Assembly: GCA_910588075.1 (NCBI GenBank)
Contig: CAJUOS010000032.1
Coordinates: 1-26,811, forward strand
DNA from: an uncultured Erysipelotrichaceae bacterium
GTDB lineage: Bacteria; Bacillota_I; Bacilli_A; Erysipelotrichales; Coprobacillaceae
Length of the DNA stretch: 26,811 nt
Direction of reading: 5' to 3'
The position numbers and the translations under genes were made by a program. Numbering within the stretch: position 1 is the stretch's first letter; each line of letters starts with the position of its first letter. Positions 13,616 through 21,858 of this stretch are shown one piece after another. The notes beneath the pieces were generated by a model. That model searched no databases. It was not told where the DNA came from and worked only from the letters and a program-made list of their open reading frames with translations.

Positions 13616-15370
13616 ATGGCATATAAATTTAATATGACTCGAGGTAATGCTATTTTAAATTTTTCTGAGGAGTTTTGTCAAAGTCGTTGTCAATTAATTG
13701 AAAGTGAATCTTTTGCAAAGGTTTTAGAAAAATATATAAAAAGTATAAAAAGAAGAGATACAACTGTATATGGATATTTACATGAAATACAAGAAGATGA
13801 TGTTGATTTATTAGATAATTTAAGAGGAATTTTTAAGCTACTATTAGTCATGACATCTGATGAAGTTTGTATTGTAAGACCAGAAGTCAAACCATATTTT
13901 AATGATAAGGATATGTTTGTAAAAATGGTTGAAGATATTTATTTGTTTTGGAGACGTTTACAAAGATATGCTATTGTATTTAATGAAACAAAGAGATCAG
14001 GTTATCAAAATGTTCAATTTGCTGATGCTCAAAATGAATTTGAAGAATTGGTTTTAGAAGTTTATCGTTCAATAGAACAAGCATTAGGTAAAAAAGATAA
14101 GGTTATGCGTCAAATTACTGCAGGTGTTAATGCTGGATTGACTGTAACACATATGAGACCATTTTTACCATATGAATATCGTAATTTAGATGAAATTCCA
14201 TTTATTGAATCAGTTGTTATTCATCCACCATTTATTACTTATTCTAAACGTAATAAAAGAGATGGTGTTTTCCCTGAAATGAAAACAAATCCAATTGAAG
14301 ATAAAAAATTTGATGCAGATTCTTGGTTCTGTTATCCTGCTAAAGTAGGGGATTTATTATGTTTTGTTTATTTTAATGTCAAGTTTATGGCGCAAGGTGT
14401 TACATTATGTAATTTATTTGATTTAGCAGATGAAGAAGAATACAGAAATAGAAAACCTGATTTAATTTATGTTTATGGTTATGAAGATGGAGAAATGAAC
14501 CAATCATTCTATCAGGATGAATCAAATAATATGATTGTAGCATTATTATCAGCCAATGATGATTTTGATTATTTTGGTTATATGAAGAAAATGTGTTTAA
14601 CTTTACACAATGTTCAAAAAATTAATCATAGAGAATTACCAGTTCATGGAGCAATGGTTAAAATGACTTTGCATAATGGTGTCACAAAAAACATTGTTGT
14701 TATGGGAGATAGTGGTGCTGGAAAGAGTGAAACTATTGAACAAATTAAGGTTTATGGTGCTGCATATATTACAGACTTAAAGACAATTTATGATGATATG
14801 GGTGTTTTATCATTAGATGATCAAGGTAAAGTTAAAACATCAGGAACTGAAATTGGAGCTTTTGTTCGATTAGATGATTTAGATGCTGGATATAGTTTTA
14901 AAGAATTAGATAGATCTGTATTTATGAATCCTGATAAAGTTAATGCACGTATTGTTATTCCAATTACAGATTATAAAGATGTAGTAGAGAAACATGATGT
15001 TGATATGTTCTTATATGCTAATAATTATGAAGAAGGTGGAGAGCCACTTCATTTCTTCGATAGTGTTGATGAGGCACTTGATGTCTTTAGAGCAGGTAAT
15101 CGTATGGCAAAAGGAACAACAACAGAATATGGTTTAGTAGGAAGTTATTTTGCTAATCCATTTGGACCTGTACAAAGAAGAGAACAAACAGAACCTATTT
15201 TACAAGATTATTTCAAGAGAATGTTTAAACAAGGTGTTAAAATTGGTCAATTACGTACAAGATTGGGTATTAAAGGAAATGAACATAATGGACCTAAAGA
15301 AGCAGCTATTGCTATTTTGAAATATTTAACAGGTGAAGATGAATTAAAGGAATTACCAGAAGAAGAATAG
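13616..15370 (+). CDS. large protein with HPr-kinase/PEPCK-like P-loop domain, function unknown
   Basis: 584 residues, no signal peptide or membrane segment, hence cytosolic. The P-loop GDSGAGKSE at 364-372 is the form typical of HPr kinase/phosphorylase and the PEP-carboxykinase superfamily, where Ser-Glu follow the Lys. Downstream acidic residues (YITDLKTIYDD, LDDLDAG) could bind metal. Residues ~1-340 are a long N-terminal region I do not recognise; ordinary HprK has only ~310 residues in total with a different N-domain. The conserved-looking C-terminus has GSYFANPFGPVQRREQTEP. It may be a protein or small-molecule kinase, or a PEPCK-like enzyme. GAAAGGG (13600-13606) is the ribosome site. 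It stands alone with a terminator at its stop codon. Confidence 0.75.
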   Translation: MAYKFNMTRGNAILNFSEEFCQSRCQLIESESFAKVLEKYIKSIKRRDTTVYGYLHEIQEDDVDLLDNLRGIFKLLLVMTSDEVCIVRPEVKPYFNDKDMFVKMVEDIYLFWRRLQRYAIVFNETKRSGYQNVQFADAQNEFEELVLEVYRSIEQALGKKDKVMRQITAGVNAGLTVTHMRPFLPYEYRNLDEIPFIESVVIHPPFITYSKRNKRDGVFPEMKTNPIEDKKFDADSWFCYPAKVGDLLCFVYFNVKFMAQGVTLCNLFDLADEEEYRNRKPDLIYVYGYEDGEMNQSFYQDESNNMIVALLSANDDFDYFGYMKKMCLTLHNVQKINHRELPVHGAMVKMTLHNGVTKNIVVMGDSGAGKSETIEQIKVYGAAYITDLKTIYDDMGVLSLDDQGKVKTSGTEIGAFVRLDDLDAGYSFKELDRSVFMNPDKVNARIVIPITDYKDVVEKHDVDMFLYANNYEEGGEPLHFFDSVDEALDVFRAGNRMAKGTTTEYGLVGSYFANPFGPVQRREQTEPILQDYFKRMFKQGVKIGQLRTRLGIKGNEHNGPKEAAIAILKYLTGEDELKELPEEE

Positions 15371-15390
15371 AAAAAATCTATTCTTTTTTT
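15363..15390 (+). terminator. terminator overlapping the stop of the P-loop protein gene
   Basis: AAGAATAG (15363-15370, including the TAG stop) pairs with CTATTCTT (15378-15385) and is followed by a T run. Confidence 0.85.
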
Positions 15391-15441
15391 ATTGATAATA
15401 AGAAGTATTCGTAATACAATCAATGATGGATAGTATTTATT

Positions 15442-15471
15442 TTGTCGAAAACATAGAAATAATGTTATAAA
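15442..15471 (+). promoter_or_regulatory. promoter for the MFS transporter gene
   Basis: TTGTCG (15442-15447), an 18-base spacer and TATAAA (15466-15471) preceded by TGT (extended -10). The ATG at 15496 lies about 18 bases after the expected start. Confidence 0.65.
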
Positions 15472-15495
15472 ATGAAACTATGTGGAGGGAAAGGT

Positions 15496-16713
15496 ATGGA
15501 TTTACATAAAAGGCGTTGGATTTATATTTTAAATGGATTTATTGTTTTGTTATTTATGGGGTGTGGATTGGCATGGAGTATTTTTGTTGTTCCAGTAGAG
15601 AATGCTTTTCATTGGACAAGAGATCAAACATCACTTGCTTTTACTATTAATGTTTTTTGTTTTTCAGTGGGAAGTATTTTAACTGGTGTTTTGAGTAAAC
15701 GTTTTTCTTTTTCAATTTTATTAAAATTATCTGCATTAATGATGGCACTTGGTTTTTTTTGTGCTAGTTTAATGAATTCAGTATGGCAACTTTATATATC
15801 TTATGGAGTATTAGTAGGGGTTGGAATTGGTTTAGGATATAATTGTGTGATTTCAGCATGTCCATTGTGGTTGCCAGAAAAAGAAGCAACTGCTACTGGT
15901 ATTTTATTGATGGGATATGCTTTGAGTACAGCTATTTTTGGACCTTTATTGAATACACTAATAGAATCGATTGGAATTGTTAATACTTTTAGGACATTAG
16001 CAATTCTTTGTGGAGTGGGGATTTTTTTAGGTAGTTTTTTACTTAGACAACCAAGTATAGAGGAATCAGGATTGCTTCCACAAGTTGAACGTCATGCAGG
16101 AAAAAAATCATATAATGTGATTACTTCTAAAATGATTAGAAAACCTATTTTTTGGACTTATTATCTTATTACTGTTTTGTTTGGGGGAATAGGTTTGATT
16201 ATAATTAATCATTGTTCACCAATGTTAACAGAAGGTTTAGCAATGAATGCTGGAATGGCTGCTCTCGTTATGAGTATGACATCAATATCAAATGGAGTTT
16301 CACGTTTTATTTGGGGAATGATTTTTGATAAAATGGGTGTAAGTCGTTGTTTATCACTGATTGCAGGGTGTTTTACTCTAGCAAGTATAGGATTGTATAC
16401 TTCATTTTCGTATCATATGGCAAGTTTATTTGTAATAAGTGCATGCTTATTGTTGTTTTCTTATGGTGGAAATGCTATTACTTGTCCTTCTGTTATTAGA
16501 GAATTGTTTGGGCATCGAACATTTTCATTAAACTATTCAGTTCTTTCAACTGATGCTGTCTTTACATCATGCTTTCCTTCTATTGCAGGACTTGTACAAG
16601 TGGCAACACAAGGATATCAAATTCCATTAATTATTATGGTTGTTGTTTCAATACTTTCAATTTTAACAGTTTTTGTTTTTTCAAGAATGTACTATAAACA
16701 ATATGAAGAATAA
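15496..16713 (+). CDS. MFS transporter, oxalate/formate antiporter (OFA) family-like
   Basis: Integral membrane transporter of 405 residues with about 12 hydrophobic helices. The ATG at 15496 is preferred over one at 15472 because GGAGGGAAAGG (15484-15494) lies directly before it and the earlier ATG overlaps the promoter's start region. The N-terminal GCGLAWSIFVVPVENAFHW, followed by a Thr/Ser-rich TM2 and GVLSKRFS in the TM2-TM3 loop, is the pattern of the OFA group (OxlT relatives), which exchange small carboxylates. The substrate cannot be predicted. It has its own promoter and is convergent with gdhA. Confidence 0.85.
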   Translation: MDLHKRRWIYILNGFIVLLFMGCGLAWSIFVVPVENAFHWTRDQTSLAFTINVFCFSVGSILTGVLSKRFSFSILLKLSALMMALGFFCASLMNSVWQLYISYGVLVGVGIGLGYNCVISACPLWLPEKEATATGILLMGYALSTAIFGPLLNTLIESIGIVNTFRTLAILCGVGIFLGSFLLRQPSIEESGLLPQVERHAGKKSYNVITSKMIRKPIFWTYYLITVLFGGIGLIIINHCSPMLTEGLAMNAGMAALVMSMTSISNGVSRFIWGMIFDKMGVSRCLSLIAGCFTLASIGLYTSFSYHMASLFVISACLLLFSYGGNAITCPSVIRELFGHRTFSLNYSVLSTDAVFTSCFPSIAGLVQVATQGYQIPLIIMVVVSILSILTVFVFSRMYYKQYEE

Positions 16714-16752
16714 TGAAATATATTTAAAAAGTTTATTAATTGTTCATTGTTG

Positions 16753-16792
16753 AAAGGTTGTCCTCTAACATTAGTAGAAGATAATCCTTTTT
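16753..16792 (+). terminator. probable terminator of the MFS gene
   Basis: AAAGGTTGTC (16753-16762) pairs with GATAATCCTTT (16780-16790), with one bulged T and one G-U pair, followed by TT. The short T tail makes it a moderate candidate. Confidence 0.45.
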
Positions 16793-16805
16793 CATTTAGG
16801 TATAT

Positions 16806-16839
16806 AAAAACCTCGATTCTTTTATTTAAGAAACGAGGT
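16806..16839 (-). terminator. terminator of gdhA
   Basis: On the minus strand, ACCTCGTTTCTT (16839-16828) pairs with AAGAATCGAGGT (16821-16810) with one mismatch, then Ts at 16809-16806. It lies just after the gdhA stop. Confidence 0.8.
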
Positions 16840-16850
16840 CATATTATCTT

Positions 16851-18194
16851 TTAATAAATTCCTTGTGAAATCATTGCGGCAACAACTTTTTCAAATCCAG
16901 CAATATTAGCACCTTTGATTAAGTCATATCCTAATCCATATTTTTTGGCAGCTGCAACAGAAGAATCATGAATGTTAATCATAATATCATGTAATTTTTG
17001 ATCAACTTCTTCTGCAGACCAATTATATCTCATAGAGTTTTGTGCCATTTCTAATGCAGAAACAGCAACACCACCAGCATTAGCTGCTTTAGCAGGTCCT
17101 AAAGTTCCACCATTTTCTAAGAAATAAGCAACCGCTTCAGGAGTTGTTGGCATATTTGCTCCTTCAATAATATATTTAACACCATTAGCAACTAATTGTT
17201 TTGCTTCTTCTAAACCAATTTCATTTTGAGTTGCACATGGGAAAGCCATATCAACTTTTAATCCCCAAGGTTTTTCACCTGGATGGAATTCACAACCAAA
17301 CTTTTCGGCATAATCTTTTAATTTTACATTATTAGAACCTCTGATTTGTAATAAGAAATCAATCTTTTCATCAGTAGTAATACCTTCAGGGTCATATACA
17401 TAACCATCTCTACCAGAGATAGAAACAACTTTTGCTCCATATTCTTTTGCTTTAATACATACACCCCAAGCAACATTTCCATAACCTGAAACAGCAATTG
17501 TTTTTCCTTCATAAGTATCATTAAAATGTTTTAACACTTCTTTTCCGTAATAAACAGCTCCAAAACCAGTTGCTTCAGGTCTAATTAAAGAACCGCCATA
17601 TGGTAAAGGTTTACCTGTTAATACACCATTTTCAAATGCTCCTCTAATTCGCTTATATTGACCATATAAGAAACCAATTTCTCTAGCTCCAACTCCAATA
17701 TCTCCAGCAGGAACATCAACATCTGGTCCAATATGACGATATAATTCAGTCATAAATGATTGACAGAATCTCATAATTTCAGCATCTGATTTTCCTTGTG
17801 GGTCAAAATCAGAACCACCTTTACCACCACCAATTGGTAAAGTTGTTAATGAATTTTTAAAGATTTGTTCAAAACCTAAGAATTTAATAATACCTAAATT
17901 AACAGTAGGATGTAATCTTAAACCACCTTTATATGGACCTATTGCACTTGAAAATTGTACACGATACCCTCTATTAACATGAACTTTTCCTTGATCATCT
18001 TGCCATGGTACTTTGAACATTAATGTTCTTTCAGGTTCTACTAATCTTTCAAGAATAGCCATATCTTCATATTCAGGATGAGCTGCAATGACAGCTTCTA
18101 AACTTTCTAATACTTCTTCAACAGCTTGAATGAATTCAGGTTGATCAGTATTTTTTGCTTTTACATTTTCTAATACTCTTTCAATATAATTCAT
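16851..18194 (-). CDS. gdhA: NADP-type glutamate dehydrogenase
   Basis: Hexameric glutamate dehydrogenase of 447 residues, the standard length of the short bacterial class. It interconverts 2-oxoglutarate plus ammonia and glutamate. The family signature is intact: GPYKGGLRLHP for substrate binding and PIGGGKGGSDFDPQGKSD, whose lysine is catalytic. PAGDIGVGAREIGFLYGQYKR and a Rossmann segment VSGYGNVAWG follow. Ser in the GRDGYVYDPEG region and overall resemblance suggest NADPH use (assimilation), though cofactor choice is inferred. AGGAGG (18209-18204) precedes the ATG by 9 bases. It is monocistronic, with its own promoter and terminator, and supplies glutamate to the histidine and other pathways. 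Confidence 0.96.
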   Translation of the reverse strand: MNYIERVLENVKAKNTDQPEFIQAVEEVLESLEAVIAAHPEYEDMAILERLVEPERTLMFKVPWQDDQGKVHVNRGYRVQFSSAIGPYKGGLRLHPTVNLGIIKFLGFEQIFKNSLTTLPIGGGKGGSDFDPQGKSDAEIMRFCQSFMTELYRHIGPDVDVPAGDIGVGAREIGFLYGQYKRIRGAFENGVLTGKPLPYGGSLIRPEATGFGAVYYGKEVLKHFNDTYEGKTIAVSGYGNVAWGVCIKAKEYGAKVVSISGRDGYVYDPEGITTDEKIDFLLQIRGSNNVKLKDYAEKFGCEFHPGEKPWGLKVDMAFPCATQNEIGLEEAKQLVANGVKYIIEGANMPTTPEAVAYFLENGGTLGPAKAANAGGVAVSALEMAQNSMRYNWSAEEVDQKLHDIMINIHDSSVAAAKKYGLGYDLIKGANIAGFEKVVAAMISQGIY

Positions 18195-18214
18195 ACTTTT
18201 ATCCTCCTGGCGCT

Positions 18215-18223
18215 ATTATAACA
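18215..18223 (-). promoter_or_regulatory. extended -10 promoter of gdhA
   Basis: The minus strand reads TGTTATAAT here; no good -35 is visible. The start would be near 18208, so the ribosome site falls almost at the RNA 5' end, giving a leader of about 14 bases. Confidence 0.6.
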
Positions 18224-18299
18224 CGTTGATAAATAAAAATAAACACTTTAATAAATTATTATTATCAAATTTATAAAAATTTTTAAAATAATTATCATT

Positions 18300-18328
18300 T
18301 TGTCAAAAAGAATGAAATATGTTAAACT
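18300..18328 (+). promoter_or_regulatory. promoter of the PH-like membrane protein gene
   Basis: TTGTCA (18300-18305), 17 bases, TAAACT (18323-18328) preceded by TGT. It overlaps the longer version of the open frame, which supports the internal ATG at 18345 as the true start. Confidence 0.55.
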
Positions 18329-18344
18329 GTTGTTGGTGATAGAA

Positions 18345-18722
18345 ATGAAAAAGAAATTTAAGGAATATAGAATGTTTTTACTTTGTATAATGATGTTATG
18401 TGTATTTGTTGGAATGGCCATTTACTATTTTATCAATAAAAGTATGCCACGTTTTATTGCAATGTTAATTTTTTCTTTTATAGCTTTAACTCTTGTACTT
18501 GGAAGATTTAATATTGTTCTTTTTGATGATTCAATGATTTTATATGAATGGAAATTAGCAGCTATGTTACCTATTATTGTTGATTATAAAGATATTAAAA
18601 ATATTGAAAAAAGATCAAAACATTGTATTATTGTAGAACATAAAAAGAAAACCAATATTTATGTTTTTAATAGTGAAAAATTTTTAGAGACTTATTATCA
18701 TATGAATAAGAAAGATAAGTAA
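18345..18722 (+). CDS. small membrane protein with two helices and a PH-like domain
   Basis: 125 residues from the ATG at 18345, which has GGTGA (18335-18339) 5 bases upstream. Longer starts at 18300 (TTG) or 18312 (ATG) would lie inside the promoter. Two hydrophobic segments at about 9-26 and 34-52 are followed by a cytosolic or outer part (FDDSMILYEWKLAAMLPIIVDYKDIKNI) that looks like a bacterial PH-type domain (YdbT/DUF-like): strands, then a YKDIKNIE element. No catalytic residues are seen. Function unknown. A terminator follows at once, so it is not part of the his operon. Confidence 0.65.
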   Translation: MKKKFKEYRMFLLCIMMLCVFVGMAIYYFINKSMPRFIAMLIFSFIALTLVLGRFNIVLFDDSMILYEWKLAAMLPIIVDYKDIKNIEKRSKHCIIVEHKKKTNIYVFNSEKFLETYYHMNKKDK

Positions 18723-18729
18723 TAAAATT

Positions 18730-18757
18730 GAACTTTTTTAAAAAAGTTCTTTTTTTA
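18730..18757 (+). terminator. terminator before the his operon
   Basis: GAACTTTTTTAAAAAAGTTC (18730-18749) is a perfect palindrome followed by a run of Ts. Most of the stem is A-T. Confidence 0.7.
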
Positions 18758-18769
18758 TATGTTCATATA

Positions 18770-18778
18770 TGTTAAAAT
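18770..18778 (+). promoter_or_regulatory. extended -10 promoter of the his operon
   Basis: TGTTAAAAT (18770-18778) is an extended -10; no clear -35 is present. Transcription would start near 18785, giving a leader of about 190 bases before hisZ that contains the leader peptide gene and attenuator. Confidence 0.6.
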
Positions 18779-18800
18779 GGTAAAAAATGAGGTGAGTTTT

Positions 18801-18854
18801 ATGAAAAAAACAATTTTAAACACACAATTCCATCACCATCATTGGAACACTTAA
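18801..18854 (+). CDS. hisL: histidine-rich leader peptide of the his operon
   Basis: A 17-codon gene reads MKKTILNTQFHHHHWNT and stops with TAA. Four consecutive His codons (18831-18842) lie just before the stop. GAGGTGA (18789-18795) is a proper ribosome site 5 bases before the ATG. It sits between the his promoter and a terminator 78 bases later, directly upstream of hisZ. This matches the classic role of a leader peptide: ribosome stalling at His codons when charged tRNA-His is scarce changes RNA folding. The peptide itself probably has no function. I use hisL by analogy with the enterobacterial leader; there is no implied homology. Confidence 0.88.
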   Translation: MKKTILNTQFHHHHWNT

Positions 18855-18958
18855 GGGTTATATCTAAGGAATAGATACAGCCCATTTTGCGTATATAAAA
18901 TCTGGGTGTATCTAATGACAAAGAGAAGTAAGGCGAGTCATTAGGACTCGTCTTTTTT
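18855..18958 (+). promoter_or_regulatory. his operon transcription attenuator (alternative RNA pairings)
   Basis: Segment 1 (18855-18866, GGGTTATATCTA) starts right after the leader stop and pairs with segment 2 (18872-18883, TAGATACAGCCC) with one A-C mismatch and one G-U pair. Segment 2 can instead pair with segment 3 (18903-18913, TGGGTGTATCT), leaving one bulged base, extended by TTTT/AAAA inside. Segment 3's end (18911-18919, TCTAATGAC) pairs with segment 4 (18937-18945, GTCATTAGG), which overlaps the terminator's 5' arm and loop. Expected logic: stalling at His codons leaves segment 1 free, 1:2 and 3:4 form, and the operon is read. When the ribosome reaches the stop it covers segment 1, 2:3 forms, and the terminator folds. 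The pairings are seen; the logic is inferred. Confidence 0.82.
18932..18958 (+). terminator. attenuator terminator before hisZ
   Basis: GGCGAGTC (18932-18939) pairs with GACTCGTC (18945-18952), with one G-U pair and loop ATTAG, followed by six Ts. It lies 17 bases before the hisZ start, where a terminator makes sense only as a regulatory element. Confidence 0.93.
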
Positions 18959-18975
18959 AATAGGAGGATACAAAA

Positions 18976-19944
18976 ATGGAAGAAGTGAAATATTTAATAC
19001 CAGAAGAAAGCATTGATGCAATTATGAATAATGTTTCTGTTTTAAGAGAAATTGAAAATGATTTAAGAGATATTTTTACAAAAAATCATTATTTAGAAGT
19101 CTTGATGCCTTCTTTTGAATATGCTGATTTATATTATGATATGGATATAGGAATTGAAGAAGAAAAAATGTTTCAATTTATTAATCATGAAGGAAAAAGA
19201 GTGGCTTTAAGGACTGACTTTACAGTTCCATTAGCACGTTTATATAGCAGTCAAAATGAAGATGGAGAAAAGCGATATTGTTATTTTGGAAAAGTTTATC
19301 GTAAGGAAAAAAGACATAAAGGCAGAAGTAGTGAATTTTTTCAAGCGGGTGTTGAGTTACTTGGAAAAGATGGATTTGATGGAGATATTGAATGTTTAAC
19401 AATTATTCAACAAACAATTCAATATCTTAAACTTAAAGATATTAAAATTGAGATTAGTTCTGCAAAATTTTATAAACGATTATGTGAACTCGTTGATGAT
19501 AAATCATTTATAAAAATATTGAAAAAAAGGGATATATCATCTATTGAAAATTTAATTCAACAAAAGAATATTCAAAGTCCATTAAAAGAGTTATTGATTC
19601 AATTACCACAATGCTTTGGAGATATTTCGATTATTAATGAAATGATTAATATCATTCAAGATCAACAATTAAAAGAATCTTTAATAGAATTAAAAGAAAT
19701 GTATGAGAAGTTAAATATGAAAGATGTTTTTAGCTTTGATTTAGCAATGACACCAAGTATGAAATATTATACAGGTATTATGATTAAAGGATATTCGCCA
19801 TATAGTGCTGAAACAATTATTAATGGTGGAAGATATGATAAATTGATGAATCATTTTCATAAAACTGTTCCAGCCATAGGTTTTAGTTATAATTTAAGCC
19901 ATATTTTAACAGCTTTAGAAAAGGAGGAAGAAGCCAATGCTTAA
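18976..19944 (+). CDS. hisZ: ATP phosphoribosyltransferase regulatory subunit
   Basis: Catalytically inactive paralogue of histidyl-tRNA synthetase that forms the hetero-octamer with short HisG and carries histidine feedback control. The 322 residues are within the family range. Class II synthetase features remain: motif 2-like YCYFGKVYRKEKRHKGRSSEF, then QAGVELLG, and GGRYDKL near the C-terminus; the anticodon-binding domain of true HisRS is absent. AGGAGG (18962-18967) is 8 bases before the ATG. It is the first enzyme-complex gene of the operon and overlaps hisG by 8 bases. The order hisZ-hisG argues against a true hisS. Confidence 0.94.
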   Translation: MEEVKYLIPEESIDAIMNNVSVLREIENDLRDIFTKNHYLEVLMPSFEYADLYYDMDIGIEEEKMFQFINHEGKRVALRTDFTVPLARLYSSQNEDGEKRYCYFGKVYRKEKRHKGRSSEFFQAGVELLGKDGFDGDIECLTIIQQTIQYLKLKDIKIEISSAKFYKRLCELVDDKSFIKILKKRDISSIENLIQQKNIQSPLKELLIQLPQCFGDISIINEMINIIQDQQLKESLIELKEMYEKLNMKDVFSFDLAMTPSMKYYTGIMIKGYSPYSAETIINGGRYDKLMNHFHKTVPAIGFSYNLSHILTALEKEEEANA

Positions 19945-20557
19945 GATTGCTATAACAAAAGGACGTATTGAAAAGCAAGTTTGTCAACTTCTTGCTAAAA
20001 ATGGTTTTGATATGGATCCTATTTTTCATAAAGATAGAGAGTTATTAATTGAAACAAAAGATGGTTTATCTATGATATTTGCAAAAGCTAATGATGTTTT
20101 AACTTTCTTAGAACATGGAATTGTAGATGTTGGTTTTGTAGGAAAAGATACATTAATTGATAGTGATTTTCATGATTACTATGATATGTTGGATTTAGAT
20201 ATTGGAAAATGTTATTTTGCAGTAGCAGCATATCCAGAATATAAAACAAAGGAGTATAAGAGAAGAAAAAGAATTGCTTCTAAATATACAAAAGTTGCAA
20301 AAGATTATTTTAGTTCAAAACAAGAAGATGTTGAAATTATTAAACTTGAAGGGTCAGTAGAGTTAGGACCAGTTGTTGGTTTAAGTGATGCAATTGTTGA
20401 TATTGTAGAAACAGGTTCAACACTTAAAGCTAATGGATTAGAAGTTGTTGAAAAGATATGTGATATTTCAACAAGAATGATTGTCAATAAAGTGAGTTTA
20501 AAATTTAAAAAAGAAGAAATTTTTCAATTAATTGATGCATTAAAGGAGGAAAAATAA
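19937..20557 (+). CDS. hisG: ATP phosphoribosyltransferase catalytic subunit, short form
   Basis: First enzyme of histidine synthesis, joining ATP and PRPP. At 206 residues it is the short form lacking the C-terminal ACT-like regulatory domain, so it needs HisZ. Key segments: ITKGRIEK at 5-12, VDVGFVGKDTL, LEGSVELGPVVGLSDAIVDIV, and the PRPP loop ETGSTLKANGL. GGAGG inside the end of hisZ (19922-19926) provides the ribosome site; the 8-base overlap suggests coupled translation to keep a HisZ:HisG ratio. Confidence 0.96.
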   Translation: MLKIAITKGRIEKQVCQLLAKNGFDMDPIFHKDRELLIETKDGLSMIFAKANDVLTFLEHGIVDVGFVGKDTLIDSDFHDYYDMLDLDIGKCYFAVAAYPEYKTKEYKRRKRIASKYTKVAKDYFSSKQEDVEIIKLEGSVELGPVVGLSDAIVDIVETGSTLKANGLEVVEKICDISTRMIVNKVSLKFKKEEIFQLIDALKEEK

Positions 20558-20558
20558 G

Positions 20559-21857
20559 ATGTTAAAAACATTAGATTTTAAAGGTAATTATGAAGAAATA
20601 GCAACAAAGTTTTCAACAAGAAAAGAGGATATATCTAAGCAAGTGAATGATATTGTTATGGATATTATTGATGATGTGAAAAAAAATGGGGATAAAGCTT
20701 TAATGAAATATGCTCAAAAGTTTGATGGATTTATGATTGATGATCCTATTCAATTCATAACAACTAAACAGGAGATATTAGATGGCGTATCTAGTGTTGG
20801 AAAAGATTTTATGAGAATTTTAGAGAGAACAAAGCAACAATTAATAGATTTTCATCAAAATCAGGTTGATAAATCATGGTCATTATATAAGGAAAATGGG
20901 GTTATGATGGGACAACTTGTAAGAGGGTTAGAAAATGTTGCTTTATATGTTCCAGGAGGAACAGCAACTTATCCTTCAACAGTTATGATGAATGCTATTC
21001 CTGCGAAATTGGCAGGAGTAAAAAATCTTGTAATCATCACACCTGTTAAAGAAGATGGTAAAGTGAATCCAACTATTTTAGCTGCTGCTTATGTTTGTGG
21101 AATTGAGAAAATTTATAAAGTTGGTGGGGCACAAGGTGTGGCTGCAGTTGCTATGGGAACAAATACAATTCCTAAAGTTGATAAAATTGTAGGACCTGGA
21201 AATATTTATGTTGCAACTGCTAAAAAGTGTTGTTATGGTATGGTTGATATTGATATGATTGCAGGACCAAGTGAAATTTTAATTGTTGCTGATGAAAATG
21301 CAAATGCAAAATATGTTGCTGCTGATTTAATGAGTCAAGCTGAACATGATCGCTTAGCAAGTGCTATTTTAGTAACAACTTCTCAAGAATTGGCTGGTAA
21401 AGTGAATCAAGAATTAGAAAGACAAATGGCTTACTTATCAAGAACAGATATTATTAAAGACTCTTTAAATAATTATGGAGGAGTTATTTTTGTTGATAAT
21501 ATTCAGGAAGCTTTTGATGTATCTAATTATTTAGCACCTGAACATTTAGAAGTTCTTGTTGATAATCCAATTAATACTTTACCACTTATTAAAAATGCAG
21601 GTTCTATATTTTTAGGTGAATATACACCAGAACCATTAGGTGATTATATGTCAGGAACAAACCATGTTTTACCAACAGGAGGAACAGCAAAATTTTATAG
21701 TGCTTTAGGTGTTTATGATTTTGTAAAATATTCTTCATATAGTTATTATCCAAAACAAGTTTTGTCTACATTTAAAGATGATGTTGTAAAATTTGCCAAA
21801 TTAGAAGGATTAGATGCTCATGCAAATAGTGTGGCTGTAAGATTTGAGGAGGAATAA
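20559..21857 (+). CDS. hisD: histidinol dehydrogenase
   Basis: Zinc-dependent, NAD-linked enzyme that makes the last two oxidations from histidinol to histidine. The 432 residues are full length. Recognisable blocks: VPGGTATYPS, KVGGAQGVAAVAMGT, VGPGNIYVATAKK, DMIAGPSEILIVAD, SQAEHDRLASA (Gln and His zinc ligands), NYLAPEHLEV, and GDYMSGTNHVLPTGGTA; the C-terminal DAHANSV holds the final His ligand. AAAGGAGG (20541-20549) is the ribosome site, and the ATG is 1 base after the hisG stop. Confidence 0.97.
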   Translation: MLKTLDFKGNYEEIATKFSTRKEDISKQVNDIVMDIIDDVKKNGDKALMKYAQKFDGFMIDDPIQFITTKQEILDGVSSVGKDFMRILERTKQQLIDFHQNQVDKSWSLYKENGVMMGQLVRGLENVALYVPGGTATYPSTVMMNAIPAKLAGVKNLVIITPVKEDGKVNPTILAAAYVCGIEKIYKVGGAQGVAAVAMGTNTIPKVDKIVGPGNIYVATAKKCCYGMVDIDMIAGPSEILIVADENANAKYVAADLMSQAEHDRLASAILVTTSQELAGKVNQELERQMAYLSRTDIIKDSLNNYGGVIFVDNIQEAFDVSNYLAPEHLEVLVDNPINTLPLIKNAGSIFLGEYTPEPLGDYMSGTNHVLPTGGTAKFYSALGVYDFVKYSSYSYYPKQVLSTFKDDVVKFAKLEGLDAHANSVAVRFEEE

Positions 21858-21858
21858 T

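Noticed and set aside
18785..18975. T-box riboswitch upstream of hisZ
   Set aside because: I found no T-box consensus or tRNA-like stem I specifier arrangement; the leader is explained by the His-rich peptide and alternative pairings.
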